64,000 nt of DNA from Malurus cyaneus samueli (Eukaryota; Chordata; Aves; Passeriformes; Maluridae): positions 21,040,267 through 21,104,266 of the forward strand of contig CM019214.1 of the NCBI GenBank assembly GCA_009741485.1. The letters are read 5' to 3'. Shown piece by piece: positions 27,101 through 39,110 of this stretch. Position 1 is the stretch's first letter. Each line of letters begins with the position of its first letter. The position numbers and the translations under genes were made by a program. The notes beneath the pieces are model-generated. The model ran no database searches. It worked only from the letters and a program-made list of their open reading frames with translations, and was not told the origin of the DNA.

Positions 27101-28299
27101 TGAAGCATATAAATCTAGAAAGCTAGATGGGGCCATAATGAGAGAATAAAGGAACACAATCACATCAAAAACTTTTCAGTTTGACAGGAAATTTCACTTG
27201 ATGTGCAGAAAGCACTGATGGGTATGAACAATTAGGCCAGAAAACCTGGAATACAAAAAGCAAAAACTTTAATTCCAACATTGGTTTCAATCTCATTTTG
27301 CAGCTATGATAGCCACAATATATATCGTTTCCATTGGAAGATACCAAGTGTTTCCAAAAGAAAATCCATGGGCATTCCTAAATACTACAGAAGACAAAAA
27401 GTCATGGAATCTTAATGTAATAGATGCCTGCAATGGAGATACTATCCTGGACACTTGGATAATAAGTAAGGTAAGTAATCTACAGATTAATAGTTTTTAA
27501 ACCTATTTCTTAGAAGGGTTGTCCAGGGTAGAGAAGCATTACTGTCCTTGTGCAAGCAGCAATCCAAAGCACAGACAGAACATCACATCTAATTATGGCT
27601 GCACAGTAAATCTGAAACATATCTGGGAACAGAGCACAAGGTTACTAACTCCCAGGCTGGGATTCTATCCACGTGAAAACATTACCCTTGGCTGAGATCA
27701 CATTACTAAGTTACACTGTAGGAAGAGAATTGGAATAGTAGCCATCAGACAACAATTATATTTGTACAACACTCTAATTTATAGGATCTGGTCTAAATCT
27801 TCTTTATGGGCTTGAAACAGCGAAGTTAGTGGAGTCCCAGTGGAGCCTGTGAAAGTGCTGTTAGATCAGAACACAACAGAGAACCATCTATGCTTGAGGT
27901 AAAACACGGCTTTCTAAAGTAATATAAAATGAAGGCATAATTTGTTGCAGAATGAATTCTCTCAGAGAACATTTTGATTTCTTGGAATCATTCCAAAAAA
28001 GCAAAGCTTTTTATTCTATGATAAAAACAAAAATCCCACCATAAAGCTTTCATTAAGAATTTCACTATTACTTGTTATAAAATTTAACATTCAGCCCACT
28101 TTAATATCATGCTCTTTGATACCCTTCTGTCAGGCAAAAATTACACGGTGTGCAGTCAAAAGGCCAAAACTAAAAAAGGCCTTGAAACCATCACCTAAAC
28201 TTTATATGCACTCATTTCAACCCTAAACCTCCACTTCAGCGTACAGAAACTCTCACACTGCACTTGCAGTCTAAAGGAAAAAAACAGGTTATAGCAGAT

Positions 28300-29003
28300 T
28301 CAGCTAAGCAGAGAAGAACTGCCTGAAATTCAGCAAAGGCAAATACAGGGTTCTGCACCTGGAGAAAAACAACCTCTGCACCAGGACAGGCTGGGAGCTG
28401 ACCTGCTGGAAAGCAGCTCTGTGGAGAAGGACCTGGAGGTCCTGATGGACAACAAACTGTCCATGAGCCAGCAGGGTTTCTTTGTGATCAAGAAGGACAG
28501 TGGTATCTTGAGGTGGCATTAAGAGGAGCACTGCCAGCAGGTTGAGGGAGGTGCTCCTCACCCTCTGCTCAGCCCTGTGAGGCACATCTGGAGGGCTGTG
28601 TCCAGCTGTGGACTCCTCAGGACAGAAGACACACAGAGCTCCTGGAGTGGTCCGATGGAGGGCAACAAAAATGATTCAGGGACACGAATCATTTTCCTCT
28701 GATGAGGAAAGGCTGAGACAGTTGACCCTGTTCAGCCTCAAGAAGAGACAATTGAGAGGCAGCAGTTTTAAACTGAAATGGGGCAGTTTTAAACTGGACA
28801 CGAGGGAAAAAAAATGGTGGTAGAAGATTGGAATGATTTTCCCATGGAGCTGTGGGTACTCCATCCTTGGAAATGTCCGAGGCCAGAGTCAATGGGGCTT
28901 TGAGCAGACTGGTGCAGTGGAAGGGATCCCTGCCCCTGGAGGGGGGTTGGACCAGATGACCTTTAAAGGTCCCTTCCAAACAAACCATTCTCTGGTTCTA
29001 TGG
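28300..29003 (+). mobile_element. CR1 LINE 3' fragment (about 700 bp)
   Basis: The longest and clearest CR1 copy with a 3' end. Landmarks in order: 'aaattcagcaaaggcaaata' (28327), 'ctgcaccaggacaggctggg', 'gaaggacctggaggtcctga', 'tgagggaggtgctcctcacc', 'gctcagccctgtgaggcaca', 'agctcctggagtggtccgat', 'ctgatgaggaaaggctgaga', 'ttcagcctcaagaagagaca', 'ggggctttgagcagactggt', 'ggttggaccagatgaccttt' and the 'cccttccaaacaaaccattc' terminus. It contains short internal deletions and keeps no readable reverse-transcriptase frame. It is 5'-truncated, as most CR1 insertions are. Confidence 0.93.
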
Positions 29004-30072
29004 AGTGGTGACTATAACACCATCAGAAATGTAACAGGAAAGTCTGGCTCTTCTGTGAGTTTTTGGAACATATTTCAATAGATTGATGATGAGACTGAAG
29101 CAGAAATTATGTCACAGATCTTGTTCAGCATCTATTTCTCAAAAAAATGTCTTATTCTACTGCCCCCTGTGCTATAATTTTACTTTAATCGATAAACCCA
29201 TATAAATTTCACTTCCTGGCTCCTCATATTAAACACCTTGTCATAAATAGCTTACAAGAAAGAAACCGTGCTAAAATTTTTCCCTGCTGTAAATCTGTCT
29301 TACTTCATGCTGAAGTAAGTAGAGCCAGGAACCCATGAATGCACATATTAATTCATAAAACCCGACCATGCTAATTATGAAGGATGAATGAGGAGGCAAT
29401 TTCCCTGTTTGTAGCCCAATTCCCTGTCTGTTTCACAGAATCTCAATACACTTCTAACATAAAATGCTTAAAATTAACTTAGAATTTAAAGTATCATTTA
29501 AGACTCTGAAGTGATATTGAAAAATGCAACTGAAGGCTGACCTCTTCTTAAAAAAAAATGCCATTATCATTATAAGCAAAATCCTTTCTGACTTTAAAAT
29601 GTTGTAATTTCTGTCTAAAATAATTAAAGCAATAAAATAAAACTATAAAACTCCCACTGTTTTGAACATTTTTATTTTCTTCCTAAATGGATGACTGAAA
29701 TGACATCTTGGTTAATTGACGCTTCTGAATTCATTAGTCAGAAATGTAACCACCAGGAGAGTGGGATGCATTTTTAATCTAGTTTTTACTAATGACTGAT
29801 TTTTTTGAAGTAAAATAAGCAAAATTTTTTGGTTAGCTTCTTGCAGGTGAATTCACTGATTACTTATTATTATTTAGAGTTTTAGAAGGCTGGTTTAAAT
29901 TTTTGAGTTTTGCATTGGAAAGGCCAGTTGTTGAATTCAATTTTGTAATTTTTTTTTTTTAAATATTAAAAGAGACAATAGAAAAGGACTTATTATTTGA
30001 GTTTTATTTTTTAAATTAAATATATAAGATGTATTTTAAAAGCAGAAAAATGTTTAATATAAAAGACTATCC
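29004..30072. other. intergenic DNA, nothing recognised
   Basis: About 1.07 kb of AT-rich sequence between a CR1 fragment and an LTR. No exon, RNA gene or repeat recognised, apart from short A/T runs near 29950. Confidence 0.6.
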
Positions 30073-30898
30073 TGTAATGGGAATGCAGTGAGTTGACCTT
30101 GGGTAGCTGCCAGACACTCACCCAGCTGCTCTCTCCCTCCCACTCCCTAATAAGACAGGTGAGTAAATAAGCTGAAAAGCTAAAAACACTCGTGGATGGA
30201 GATAAAGACAAGGAGATCATTTACCAGTTAGCAAAACAAACTCAGTTTGGGGGAAACTAATTTAATTCCTTGACAATTAAAAGTTCAACCAGATGGTGAG
30301 ATACAAAAAGAAAAATACCTTCCTTCCAGGCACCTTTTTCCCCCAGATTCAACTTTGCTTCCTCATTCCTGCCCCTTGACCTCATCCCTCATAAAGTTTT
30401 GCAAAGAAGGGGAATGGCAATGGGGATTGTAATCAGTACATAATGGTTTCTATCTGCTGCTTCTTCCGCTTCACACTTTTCCCTTGTTCCAGAATGGCTT
30501 CTCTCCATGGGCTGACATCCTTCAGGATAAAATCTGCTCCAATACAGGGTCCTCCATGGGCTGCAGTGCAAATACATGCTTCAGGATGATTATATAGGCT
30601 ACAGGGAAATCTGCTCCAGTACCTAGAGGACCTGCTTCCTCTCCTTTTTCTCTGACTGTGGTGTTTGCAGGATTATTTCTTTTGCCTTTTATTTTTTCCT
30701 CACTCCTCATCACACTGTGGTGTTTTGCTCTTCATTAAATATGCTTTGCCAGCTTGTCATTGTGCTCTGGTTAGTCTGCCACAGATCCAGCTGGAAACAG
30801 CTGTGTCCAGCACGGGGCAGCCTCTGGTCCCCTCATTGAGGCCACCCCTGTGTCTCCCTTCCTGCTACCAAAACCTTGGGACCTACACCTGATATACA
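30073..30898 (-). mobile_element. solo LTR, second avian ERV family
   Basis: About 826 bases starting TG (30073) and ending CA (30898). It matches a second, longer bird LTR family as I recall it. + strand landmarks: 'gttgaccttgggtagctgcc', 'cacccagctgctctctccct', 'gagataaagacaaggagatc', several copies of a 'ctgctccagtacctagagg / ccatgggctgcagtgcaa' module, 'ctgactgtggtgtttgcagg', and near the end 'gccacccctgtgtctccctt' with 'ctaccaaaaccttggg'. It shares its terminal wording and a GAGATAAAGACA-type motif with LTR families of the kind at 7704-8276, so both probably read on the minus strand. No internal retroviral genes are next to it. No obvious target duplication (flanks tatcc / ctaac). Confidence 0.78.
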
Positions 30899-31024
30899 CT
30901 AACCCTGGAAGATTGCCCTTATATCTTCTATTTAAAACATGTGCAAAAGCACCTTCAAAAAAACCCCAAAACAAAAACCAGGAAGGATGAACTGAAAAAG
31001 TGTGCTATTATTAATGCTTCAGGG

Positions 31025-31065
<41 letters not shown>
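31025..31065. repeat. long poly-A tract (A41)
   Basis: Uninterrupted run of 41 A, the longest homopolymer in the window, 126 bases after the second LTR. Its exact length is prone to sequencing and assembly error. No retrogene or LINE 3' end is recognised directly before it; CR1 elements do not end in poly-A. Confidence 0.95.
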
Positions 31066-31067
<2 letters not shown>

Positions 31068-31164
31068 CTAGATAAAAGAGGATGGCATTGTTATGATCTG
31101 CAAGAATGTAAAAATGTAAAATGCTCCTGGAATGAATTACAAAACAATCAGTTCTCCATGCCTA

Positions 31165-31438
31165 GGGAGGATTGAAACTGAATTAATGGGTTTGAATTAC
31201 AGCTTGGAAGATTTAAGATAGATATTAAGTAAAACTTTCCAATGACATGGATCACGACACACTCAAACAGACTGCCTGAAGAGCTTTTAGAGTTTCAGTC
31301 ACTGGAAATCTCTAAGGACAGGTTAGGTAAGCATCTATCAGAGTTGACAGGTACAGTTGATTCTGCCTGTGGGCAAAAGCATAGAGTAGATGACCTCCTG
31401 AGGTCTCTTTGAGACTGTTTTTCTCTCATTCTGTGATA
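31165..31438 (+). mobile_element. old CR1-type LINE 3' end
   Basis: Follows the 3' region of an older CR1 subfamily: 'gggtttgaattacagcttgg', 'agatagatattaagtaaaac', 'gaaatctctaaggacaggtt', 'agtagatgacctcctgaggt', and a decayed 'tctcattctgtgat' end. More diverged than the copy at 28.3 kb. Its 3' half is included in the local duplication described separately. Confidence 0.7.
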
Positions 31439-31479
31439 GGCAGTGATTTAGAGTACAAGTACACTCATGACTTCAATAG
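31311..31479 (+). repeat. local duplication, copy A (169 bp)
   Basis: Pairs without gaps with 31879-32047 at a constant offset of 568 bases. By eye about 17 differences in 169 bases. The unit covers the 3' half of an old CR1 plus about 40 bases of downstream unique sequence (GGCAGTGATTTAG ... ACTTCAATAG). Confidence 0.92.
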
Positions 31480-31878
31480 GGATATTTATAAAAGAAAGTA
31501 CTTCTCAGGAAGACATTTGCAGAGATGTCTGTTTTTTAGAAAGTAAGGAGATGTGCATAAAAGGAGTAGGGCTCCTGGCTGAAAATGTAATACACAATTC
31601 TTTTTTCTGATAAAAAAGATAACATCTTACATAGATTTTCTCAAGAGTACAGATAACAGTAGGGTTTGAATATTCAAGGTGTGCATGGAAAGCCATGCTG
31701 CCTCCCTCACCATTATAAGCAGACCAAAATGCTAAAACACATTTAAATGTCTATATTCTATCTGTCTACAAGATATGACTTTTGTAGAGATAAACACTTT
31801 ACTAATGGGCACTTAAATTACACTAAGAAGATGGAATATCTCTGCCTGAGTAACTGCCCACGCTTTATCTGCATGGAG

Positions 31879-32047
31879 TCTAAGGACAGGTTAGGAAAGC
31901 ATGTATCAGAGTTGGCAGGTACAGCTGATTTTGCCTGCGAGCAAAAGCATAGAGTGGATGACCTCCTGAAGTGTCTTTCAGACTGTTTTATTCTCATTCC
32001 GTGAAAGGCAGTGATTTAGTCTACAAGTACACTCATGACTTCAATAG
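31879..32047 (+). repeat. local duplication, copy B (169 bp)
   Basis: Second copy of 31311-31479. Both edges are abrupt: homology begins at TCTAAGGACA and ends at CTTCAATAG in both copies. The shared non-CR1 tail argues for duplication of a genomic segment, not two independent CR1 insertions. Confidence 0.92.
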
Positions 32048-32419
32048 AACTTTCTTATTATAATAAATAAGTGGAGTTCTTTTACTGAGTTCTTTCACTC
32101 TTTCACTGAGTAATCTGACTAAATACCTGCAGTTACACAAATTTGCACATCTACACATGAGACTTTGTTTGGAATCACTGGAAAGGAACAGGCACGTTGT
32201 TCAGCTCAATTATTTTCAATGTTGCCTTTAGGATGAGTTGTGCCCTGAAAGTACTTCTTTATTTCCAGTGATCATGAGCAAAACAAGAAATGAATTGCTG
32301 AAAAATGGACATGTATTAAACACGTAGGTAAATGAATATCACTCTTCCTTGGATAGATTTTGATATTGTGTATCATCACTTCTCTTACACAGCTTCTGTG
32401 AAATAGGAAGAACTCTTGG

Positions 32420-32520
32420 CTTCTTTGTGAAGATGTGGAAATGAAGCACAGGAGAATTACAAGAATTGCTCAAGGTCACACCATAAAATTCAGCAGAAGA
32501 GAAGCCTGAGCCTAACCTTG
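32420..32520 (+). mobile_element. possible MIR SINE fragment
   Basis: 'gatgtggaaatgaagcacag' and 'gaattgctcaaggtcacacc' followed by 'gaagcctgagcctaacc' resemble the MIR core (gaggaaactgaggcacag ... cttgcccaaggtcacac ... gattcgaaccc). MIR copies are old and few in birds, so divergence is expected. Similarity is by memory only. Confidence 0.5.
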
Positions 32521-32555
32521 TAAAGTCTATGACTGTTCCACAGAATTTTCCCTGG

Positions 32556-32572
32556 TTTTTTTTTTTTTTTTT
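32556..32572. repeat. poly-T tract (T17)
   Basis: Uninterrupted run of 17 T, shortly after the possible MIR fragment. Confidence 0.95.
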
Positions 32573-32941
32573 GACGGAACAAATGATTTTAATGAAGCAT
32601 GTGTTTCTAAAACAGTCATCATCACAAGTCTGTCGCTGCTGCTGCTCTTGATTTATCCCTCCAAAGAGACACTAATTTCCTTAGCTAGGTTACTAAATGA
32701 AAAAAAAAGAAAAAAGAAAAAAGAAAATTGCTGTGTGTGAGAAGGAGTGAGAAGACTTTCTAATTAGGATGCTGCAAAACATTTGAAGATTACATAATAG
32801 AAAATTGTCTGGAGGTACAAGGATGGCAAATCTGCAAAAACACATATCTTCAGAATGAGCATGAACTTACAAGCATCCATATGGTAAAACATTCATTTTT
32901 TTCTGATTTGGAAGTGAATAAGTTATCTTCCAGTGCTAAAA

Positions 32942-32970
32942 TGTATATATATATATATATATACACACAC
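32942..32970. repeat. (TA)n(CA)n microsatellite
   Basis: About ten TA units followed by four CA units, inside AT-rich sequence. Likely polymorphic. A second short TATATA run follows at about 33001-33010. Confidence 0.9.
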
Positions 32971-33010
32971 TTGTATTGAATATGTGAATTCATACTTATA
33001 TGATATATAT

Positions 33011-36000
33011 ATGAGCATTTATTTGTTTTCATTAGTTTAATCCAAGGATGGTTCCAAGTATTTTCTTCAGGATCCAAGTGTTTCCTCCAGAATACCTAGT
33101 AAAAATGAAACAGAAGTATGGAATAATAGAGTTGATGAAATGCCTAGTGCTTTAACTATTTTTTGATCAAGAGGAATTGCCTGTCAAGCGTATTTGTATG
33201 GGGAAAATCATGGTTTGTGTTTGGCTATGTGGCAAGCAGTACCAGTCCTACCAGAGAAGGTACCCAAGGCAAAGAATCTTTATGAAAGTTTTTAAGCTTC
33301 TTTTCATGAAATTCAATAGGCCTTGATGGCCCCAGTTTGGTCATAAACATGTGAGGTAAAATCCTGGTTCCATTTGAGAAGAGAAACAACCACCCCTAGG
33401 TGTGAGCAAAAGAAACATTTCCTTCTCAGTTCATGAAGGGAATGGAGCTTTAGAAGCTAAAGTCTGAAATGTATATTTAGGTCTGGAAATTGAGAGCTGG
33501 CAGGGAAAGGAGGAAAGAACTAAGATTGCAGAGAAAAAAGCTTTTCTACAGTGTAGGAAGAAATGCAACAAAGAATCTCTAGTACTTGGTGACACACATT
33601 AAAGCCCCAGATTATTTTCCAGCTCCCTTATATTCTCCAAGACTATTTCTGCTTACAGGTAGCTCTTATATTAAATTCTTTATCTTATATTGGGAATAAA
33701 CCTCACCTGGGATAATATTCCCTGCTTCTCAATACACAGAAACTTCAAAGAGAATCAGATATAAGTCCCCTGCTAATTCTGACCGTCTCATGTTGAATAT
33801 TTTCATTGATCAAGGTGGAAAGATCCTGTAAGGCATGAAGAAGTACAAATCAGAAATATTATTGAATGCTTCTGAATAATCTGTAAAATAATACTTATAA
33901 GGTTCTTAAAGATTTAGAGTTGGTAGAGCTGGTTTTAAACTATCCAGCACATGAACTATCAGATCAGAGGTAATGCTGACAGAGACAAGAAGTGGCTACA
34001 ATGCACAGGATGGGTTTTTTTTTTAATTGCTATATGTGAAACAATACATCCATTAACAGCAAGATTTTATTCAGACTACAAGCTCTTACCCAAAAACATT
34101 TGTGAGAAACGTGATTATCTATATGCAAATACTAATTCATCTTGTCAGCAAAACTAAAGACAGAGAACCAAGGAAAGCTGAATAATCTTCCTCATGTTAG
34201 TAGTTCTGGGGAAAAATCTGGAACAAGCTCTTAGTGAAGTGCAGATGGTGTCTCTGTGATGTGGTCTTTCAATGTGTTACACAAAAATTTCAGCACCTAA
34301 TTTTCCTTCAAACACAACATATGTGAATCTTTTATGTATTCTCAGTGAGCTAAGCCAAACTGTTTTCTTCTGGAAAACTCCATGCAGATGTCCTCCACAG
34401 ATAAGGGAATTTGACCTGCTCTGTAGAGAAAAACAATTTATGCCAGGATATTTTTTCTTCACCAAAATAATAATTTAAGAATAAATGTATAGAATACTAG
34501 TCATTCTTGAACAGGCATGTTTTCACTTGCCTGGTTGAAAATCCAACTAATTTAATTTGCAAGCTTTTTCTAAAGCAAGATGGAATTCTAAAATACCTGT
34601 GCTTTACTTAAAATCCACTTCTTGTTGACAAATACCATGATATGTCTAAACTGGTAAAACTGATTCTGATTCAAAGAACCTATATCAACAAACGTAAAGA
34701 TTACAGGACGTAAAACAGCAGAAATTCATATTTTTTTTCTTTCATTGCTGTGGATTCTTCCTTTGTTACAGAAATTTTAAAGAGATTTGCAGATTATCCT
34801 TTTCCAGTGAGTTTTGTGCACAGGGATTGTTACCTGTGCTGTGTTTCATCCATGCCAGATGATGTGGCTGGAGGAGGCCCTGCAGAGTGTGACTGGGGCC
34901 ACATGGCTGGACTGTAGGACAGCTGGGACCAGCGGCTGTGTTGGGATTCATTAGTGGGACTGCAAATTGAAGCACAACAGGAGTGTTATTCCAGAGCTAC
35001 ACCAACACAACCTTGAATTTCATTACTACCTCTGCTTTCTGTCACGGGGTTTATTTGGTCTTTTCTTTTTATACTGCTGGTTAAATCTACTGTTTAATGC
35101 ATTAAATGTCTTTTGCAAGGCTTTATCTTTATCCCTACTCTTTCTATCACCAAATAAAAACAATCCTTTTTGCTTTTTACAAATTCCCCTTTCTTTATAC
35201 ACTGCAAGTCTGAAGGTAGTTTAACTCTACGTGTCCTGGGATGTTGTGTCCAACCTTTTCTTCTTTTCTTAGCCTGGAAATTCCAGCTAGTTTGCTTTTT
35301 CGAATTCATGTGCATGGCTTTTCTATATTAAAGTCCTTAAACTCTCAATCCAGTTATTGTCTCTAATCAGTTCTCACAATTACCTAAAGTTTGGCCTTTC
35401 GAAATCAAAATCCTTACTTACAGACCTGCTTTTGTTTATCCTGCTATTTCATTTAAATCGGATCAGATGGGGATTATTAGATTCAAGGTTTTTTGCAGAA
35501 GGGTCTTTTAGAACATGATTCTCATGTTGTCATGCACTTCATATTACATCCATGTCCTATAACTTCTATTTAAAAGTGTTTATTGAAGGTACAGGACAAC
35601 CACGGAGCAAAGGAACTTTAGATAATATTATATGCCATAAAGGTCCATCTAAACCCAGTGGTATTAAGATCATAAGTTCAAGCATTACAAACTAGGAATT
35701 GCAAAATGTCAAAATGGAAAAAATCAAAATTACCTGAATAAATATTTGGATCCATTTCTCATTATCATCATGCTAAAATATTTAGCTATTCAATCAAATC
35801 TCACGTTTTCCATGGATTTTTCCCTCAGGGGGTACACAAAAAACATGAAGGTGTCATCTTCTATTGGAAACACATTCCTCAACTTGAAAAAGCTGAATGA
35901 TTCACTCAAACCTTTACACAAATGTATCACAGGAATTGCAGAAATACGGAATTCCAGGAGACTGGCTCACTTCTCTGATTCAGTCACAGCAGTGTAGATC

Positions 36001-38790
36001 ATTGTCAAACAAGGACTCCTCCCGAGTTCAGTGGGGAGCAACATGCAGAGAAGAGCAAATTAAATATCTCTGGTTTAGTGCAGCAAACTGGCATGAAAAC
36101 ATCTCTCCAATATTTGTTAAAGTAGACATGTGACACATTCAGAACTCACAAACAGTTTTGGGCTACACTGGTAGATGTTTCTCATAGAAGCTAAGGACCA
36201 TACAGACCGTTATATCTCAAGTTTCTGTATATTTTGGACAGTTTCCCTACTGTTTTATTTATGTCAAAATGAAAGTATATTCCAAATACCCCGAGTGTGG
36301 CTCTTGAGGCCTTTCTTCAACAGTGACAAAATGGTACTATTATTTAGCTGTTGCACAGATTTTTAATCTGTCCATTTCCAAGAAGTTTTTGGAGATGGAG
36401 TGACTTAGGCAACATAGAAAGAAACGGTATGTCTGAAAGTAAAAATAAATGGACCACTCCAAATTGAATACTTTAAAATAAAAAGCTTTCCTCAGATGGA
36501 AGAACGGAAGTAAACTTTTTGTCTCATAATCTTATCCTGCCACTCACTTTCACACTGACTAGGCTTATTGTAAAATAACTAGGCAAATTAGGAAAGTTGG
36601 GGTAATTAACTCGCTTCTGGGAAAAAAAATCTTCAGTAAATCCATAGGCTTTTAGATTGGTTTAAGTATCCTAAATTGTCATGCAGCACTTTAGCACAAT
36701 GTAATTTGTCACTAGGAAGGGATCTTGCTACTCAAAGTCATTAAATTTTATTTTAAGAGGGTGAACAATTTCACCTTTGTGATGATGAGGTGATAAGGAA
36801 GGTAGGAAAACATAATGAAAGAGCTCTCAAAAACTGTAATGCTCATGAAAGGGTTTACTGCTGCTAAAACACACAGGTTGAATTGAGTTTTGTTGTTTTG
36901 TCAGGAATGCCCTGGGCTAGGAGGACTGAAATGGAAAAGATTTGATGTCATTTCTAATGAACATAAAACATGACTTTTTTTTTAATTTGTAAAAATTAAA
37001 AACTATTCTTATTTTTCTACCTTACAGAGTAATGAAGAAACTGCTGATTTTTCTCATAATTCTATTTCTAACAACCATGAAATACTATATTTTAAGAAAA
37101 TCACAATGTTCTTTCCATTTTTTTTTTCATCCTTTCCATAGTTACCATGACAACCATAGAATTTTGGTGAGGATAAAAGATTTGACAATTTTATCTTTCT
37201 GCTTTTAAAGTCTTCATAGCAATATAGATGATCAGACAGACATTATTAAACAAAGCTGAGCACTATACAAGAGTGAAAGCTGCACAAATAACTTGAGCAG
37301 TTCAGGAAAAATGGTATTTCCTGTCAAGACCATGATATAAAACAACACCGGAATTTGTCATTGCAGTAACGAACATTAAAATTGTGATTTAATTTTTGAG
37401 GGAGCAGTGGGTAGGGAAGGATATTTTTAGTGAGGGTGAATGGATGTGATACAAATGGGAAAAGGTGTCCAAAGAACAGCTCAATATCAAGCCCAGTGCA
37501 ATATCAGCCCAACTTCTCAAATAAATTAGAAAAGTTTAGAAACCCCATACACTCTCTTTGAGGATCCTTCTCTTGCTTCAGATTACCAAGACATCAGAGG
37601 CATTCACCCTTTTCCTAAATATTAAAAATATCAAACAGCTTTTGATAAGGCTAAGGTCTTTAAAATTACTAGCATTCTAATTCAAATTGAAAATGTAGTA
37701 CTTCAAAAAAGGGTTTCATTCTGATTTGGAACCAAAATTAAACCTTAAAAAATTCTCCTAGGAAAAGAAATGTGGGAAACATAACATTTCAAGGTGATTT
37801 TTGCTTGGCTAAAATGAAAACCCACACTGTAGTACTAGTATTTTTTATTAATTTGGTAGACCTTCAGATTTTATTCTTTTTTATAGTATAGCTTATGGCA
37901 TATCATCAGCATATTCACCTACAGCACTGCCACTGGCATGTGACAGTAAGAAAAAATATTGAGATGTTTTATCCTTCCTAAAATTAGTCCCAAAAACTGA
38001 TTTTGGCACTTTTTGAACACTGGTCCTTCTTTCCCCCTGTGCCAAAAGACTTTGTTACAAGCACAAACAAAAAATTCCTTAATGTAAATATCAAACTGCT
38101 TCATGTTTTCTTTTCAAAGCATTCTTTACCTAGAAAATTTAAGTTAAAATTAAATATTTTAAAAACATTTCCATTATATATTAAAAGCATATTTTCAATG
38201 ACCTTCATTTAGCTGAAATGAATGTTCAGTTCAGCTGGTTGTAAATAATGATTAGGTTTCCTTAATTAATTTGTGCATTTAGTGGTATCAGCTGTGCACA
38301 AAATATTAAATACATTGGAATGTATGTTGTACGAGAGCCTCTATACTGTATCACTATTTCATTATTGAACTCTGACTACTACAAACTCTGAACTAAATTT
38401 TCAGAGTTTTTCTGAAAAAAAAAAAAAATTTCTTTTGGTTAAGAGAAAATGTGCAGTTCCTATAACTAATAGTTCTTGTTAGCAAAGGCCTGATGAGTAC
38501 CCAATATCACAAATACATACACTGATACTGGACAAACTGCCAAACTTCATCTGCTCAGTGACATTTGTAAGGACAAATCAGACAAATCAGCCACATTGCT
38601 GAAGTCACACGATTCAACATTAGCCTTGGAGGTAATCAGAAGGAATTCTGCTTAGCAGCACAAGGGATGCATTTTTGACATTTGACAGGCTCATTTCACT
38701 TGTCCAGCTAAGCCATAACTAATTACTTCTTTCAGCCAAATGAGACCATCCCAGCCTGGATGTCACAGAAAGATGGCAAAAAGCTCATGG
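33011..38790. other. intergenic DNA, no gene seen
   Basis: AT-rich, unique-looking. No recognised exon, RNA gene or large repeat. A GC-richer patch at 34840-34960 and one at 35940-36060 have no recognised similarity. An X-box-like palindrome GTTACCATGACAAC lies at 37141-37154. Confidence 0.6.
37141..37154. promoter_or_regulatory. variant RFX X-box-like palindrome
   Basis: GTTACCATGACAAC resembles the RFX X-box GTTGCCATGGCAAC. The right half-site (GACAAC) departs from RGYAAC at its second base. A weaker candidate than the one at 3808. Confidence 0.25.
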
Positions 38791-38799
38791 GATGGGCAG

Positions 38800-39110
38800 G
38801 GTCAGGGGGGAGCACTCCCCATGGCTGGGGTGACAAGGGGACACCAGGGCTCTGCACTGTGCCTGTCAGCTTGAACAGCTTCATCAGTGACCTGCCCCTG
38901 GTCATGGAGAGCACTTTCATCAAGTCTGCTGGTGACCTCAGCCTGAAATTGGGGAAAACAGTAAATGGGATGAAGGGCAGTGCCACCATCCAAAGGGATT
39001 CAGGCAGGATGGTGGAAGGGCACAAGAGGAATCTCCAGAAATCCAACAAGCGTTGCACCTGAAGAGTCCCAGGCACCAACACATGCTGAGGACTGAAGAA
39101 CTGGTACAGA
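38800..39110 (+). mobile_element. CR1 LINE fragment (end of reverse-transcriptase region)
   Basis: The frame at 38860-39062 reads LNSFISDLP, then a decayed segment, then SATIQRDSGRM ... NLQKSNKRC. This parallels the C-terminal reverse-transcriptase part of CR1 ORF2 as I recall it (FNIFINDL ... AAIQRDLDRLEEW ... NLMKFNKGKC). The following 'tgcacctgaagagtcccagg' is the usual start of the CR1 3' stretch after that. The catalytic FADD box is lost (SAGD in its place). The fragment carries neither the CR1 3' tip nor the N-terminal part. Confidence 0.8.

Larger units (their letters stand above)
9113..28299. other. 19-kb intergenic desert, no gene seen
   Basis: AT-rich sequence without a recognised exon. 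Contents are simple repeats and small local duplications: a 19-base phrase AAACCATAGGTAAATTATG twice (9367 and 9404), T tracts at 10441-10483, A24 at 11649-11672, TCTATTAAACAAG twice (13106 and 13134), an ATA-type repeat at 13639-13655, CATT units at 18685-18712, a CAA-type repeat at 21480-21510, T15 at 22271-22285 and an AT-rich block at 23941-24102. The phrase at 25043-25070 resembles an old sauropsid repeat. Open frames up to 137 codons (18421-18834, plus; 26648-27022, minus) show no similarity I recognise. Confidence 0.65.

Noticed and set aside
27620..27675. Phrase 'aactcccaggctgggattctatccac' resembling a SINE tail
   Set aside because: Short isolated similarity with no body of an element next to it.
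29161..29175. TGCCCCCTGTGC considered as a CTCF site
   Set aside because: Only the CCCCCT core matches; the flanking positions needed for a good CTCF score are absent.
34150..34225. Possible second MIR-like phrase
   Set aside because: Only a loose resemblance to the MIR core, without the 'caaggtcaca' hallmark; too weak to list.
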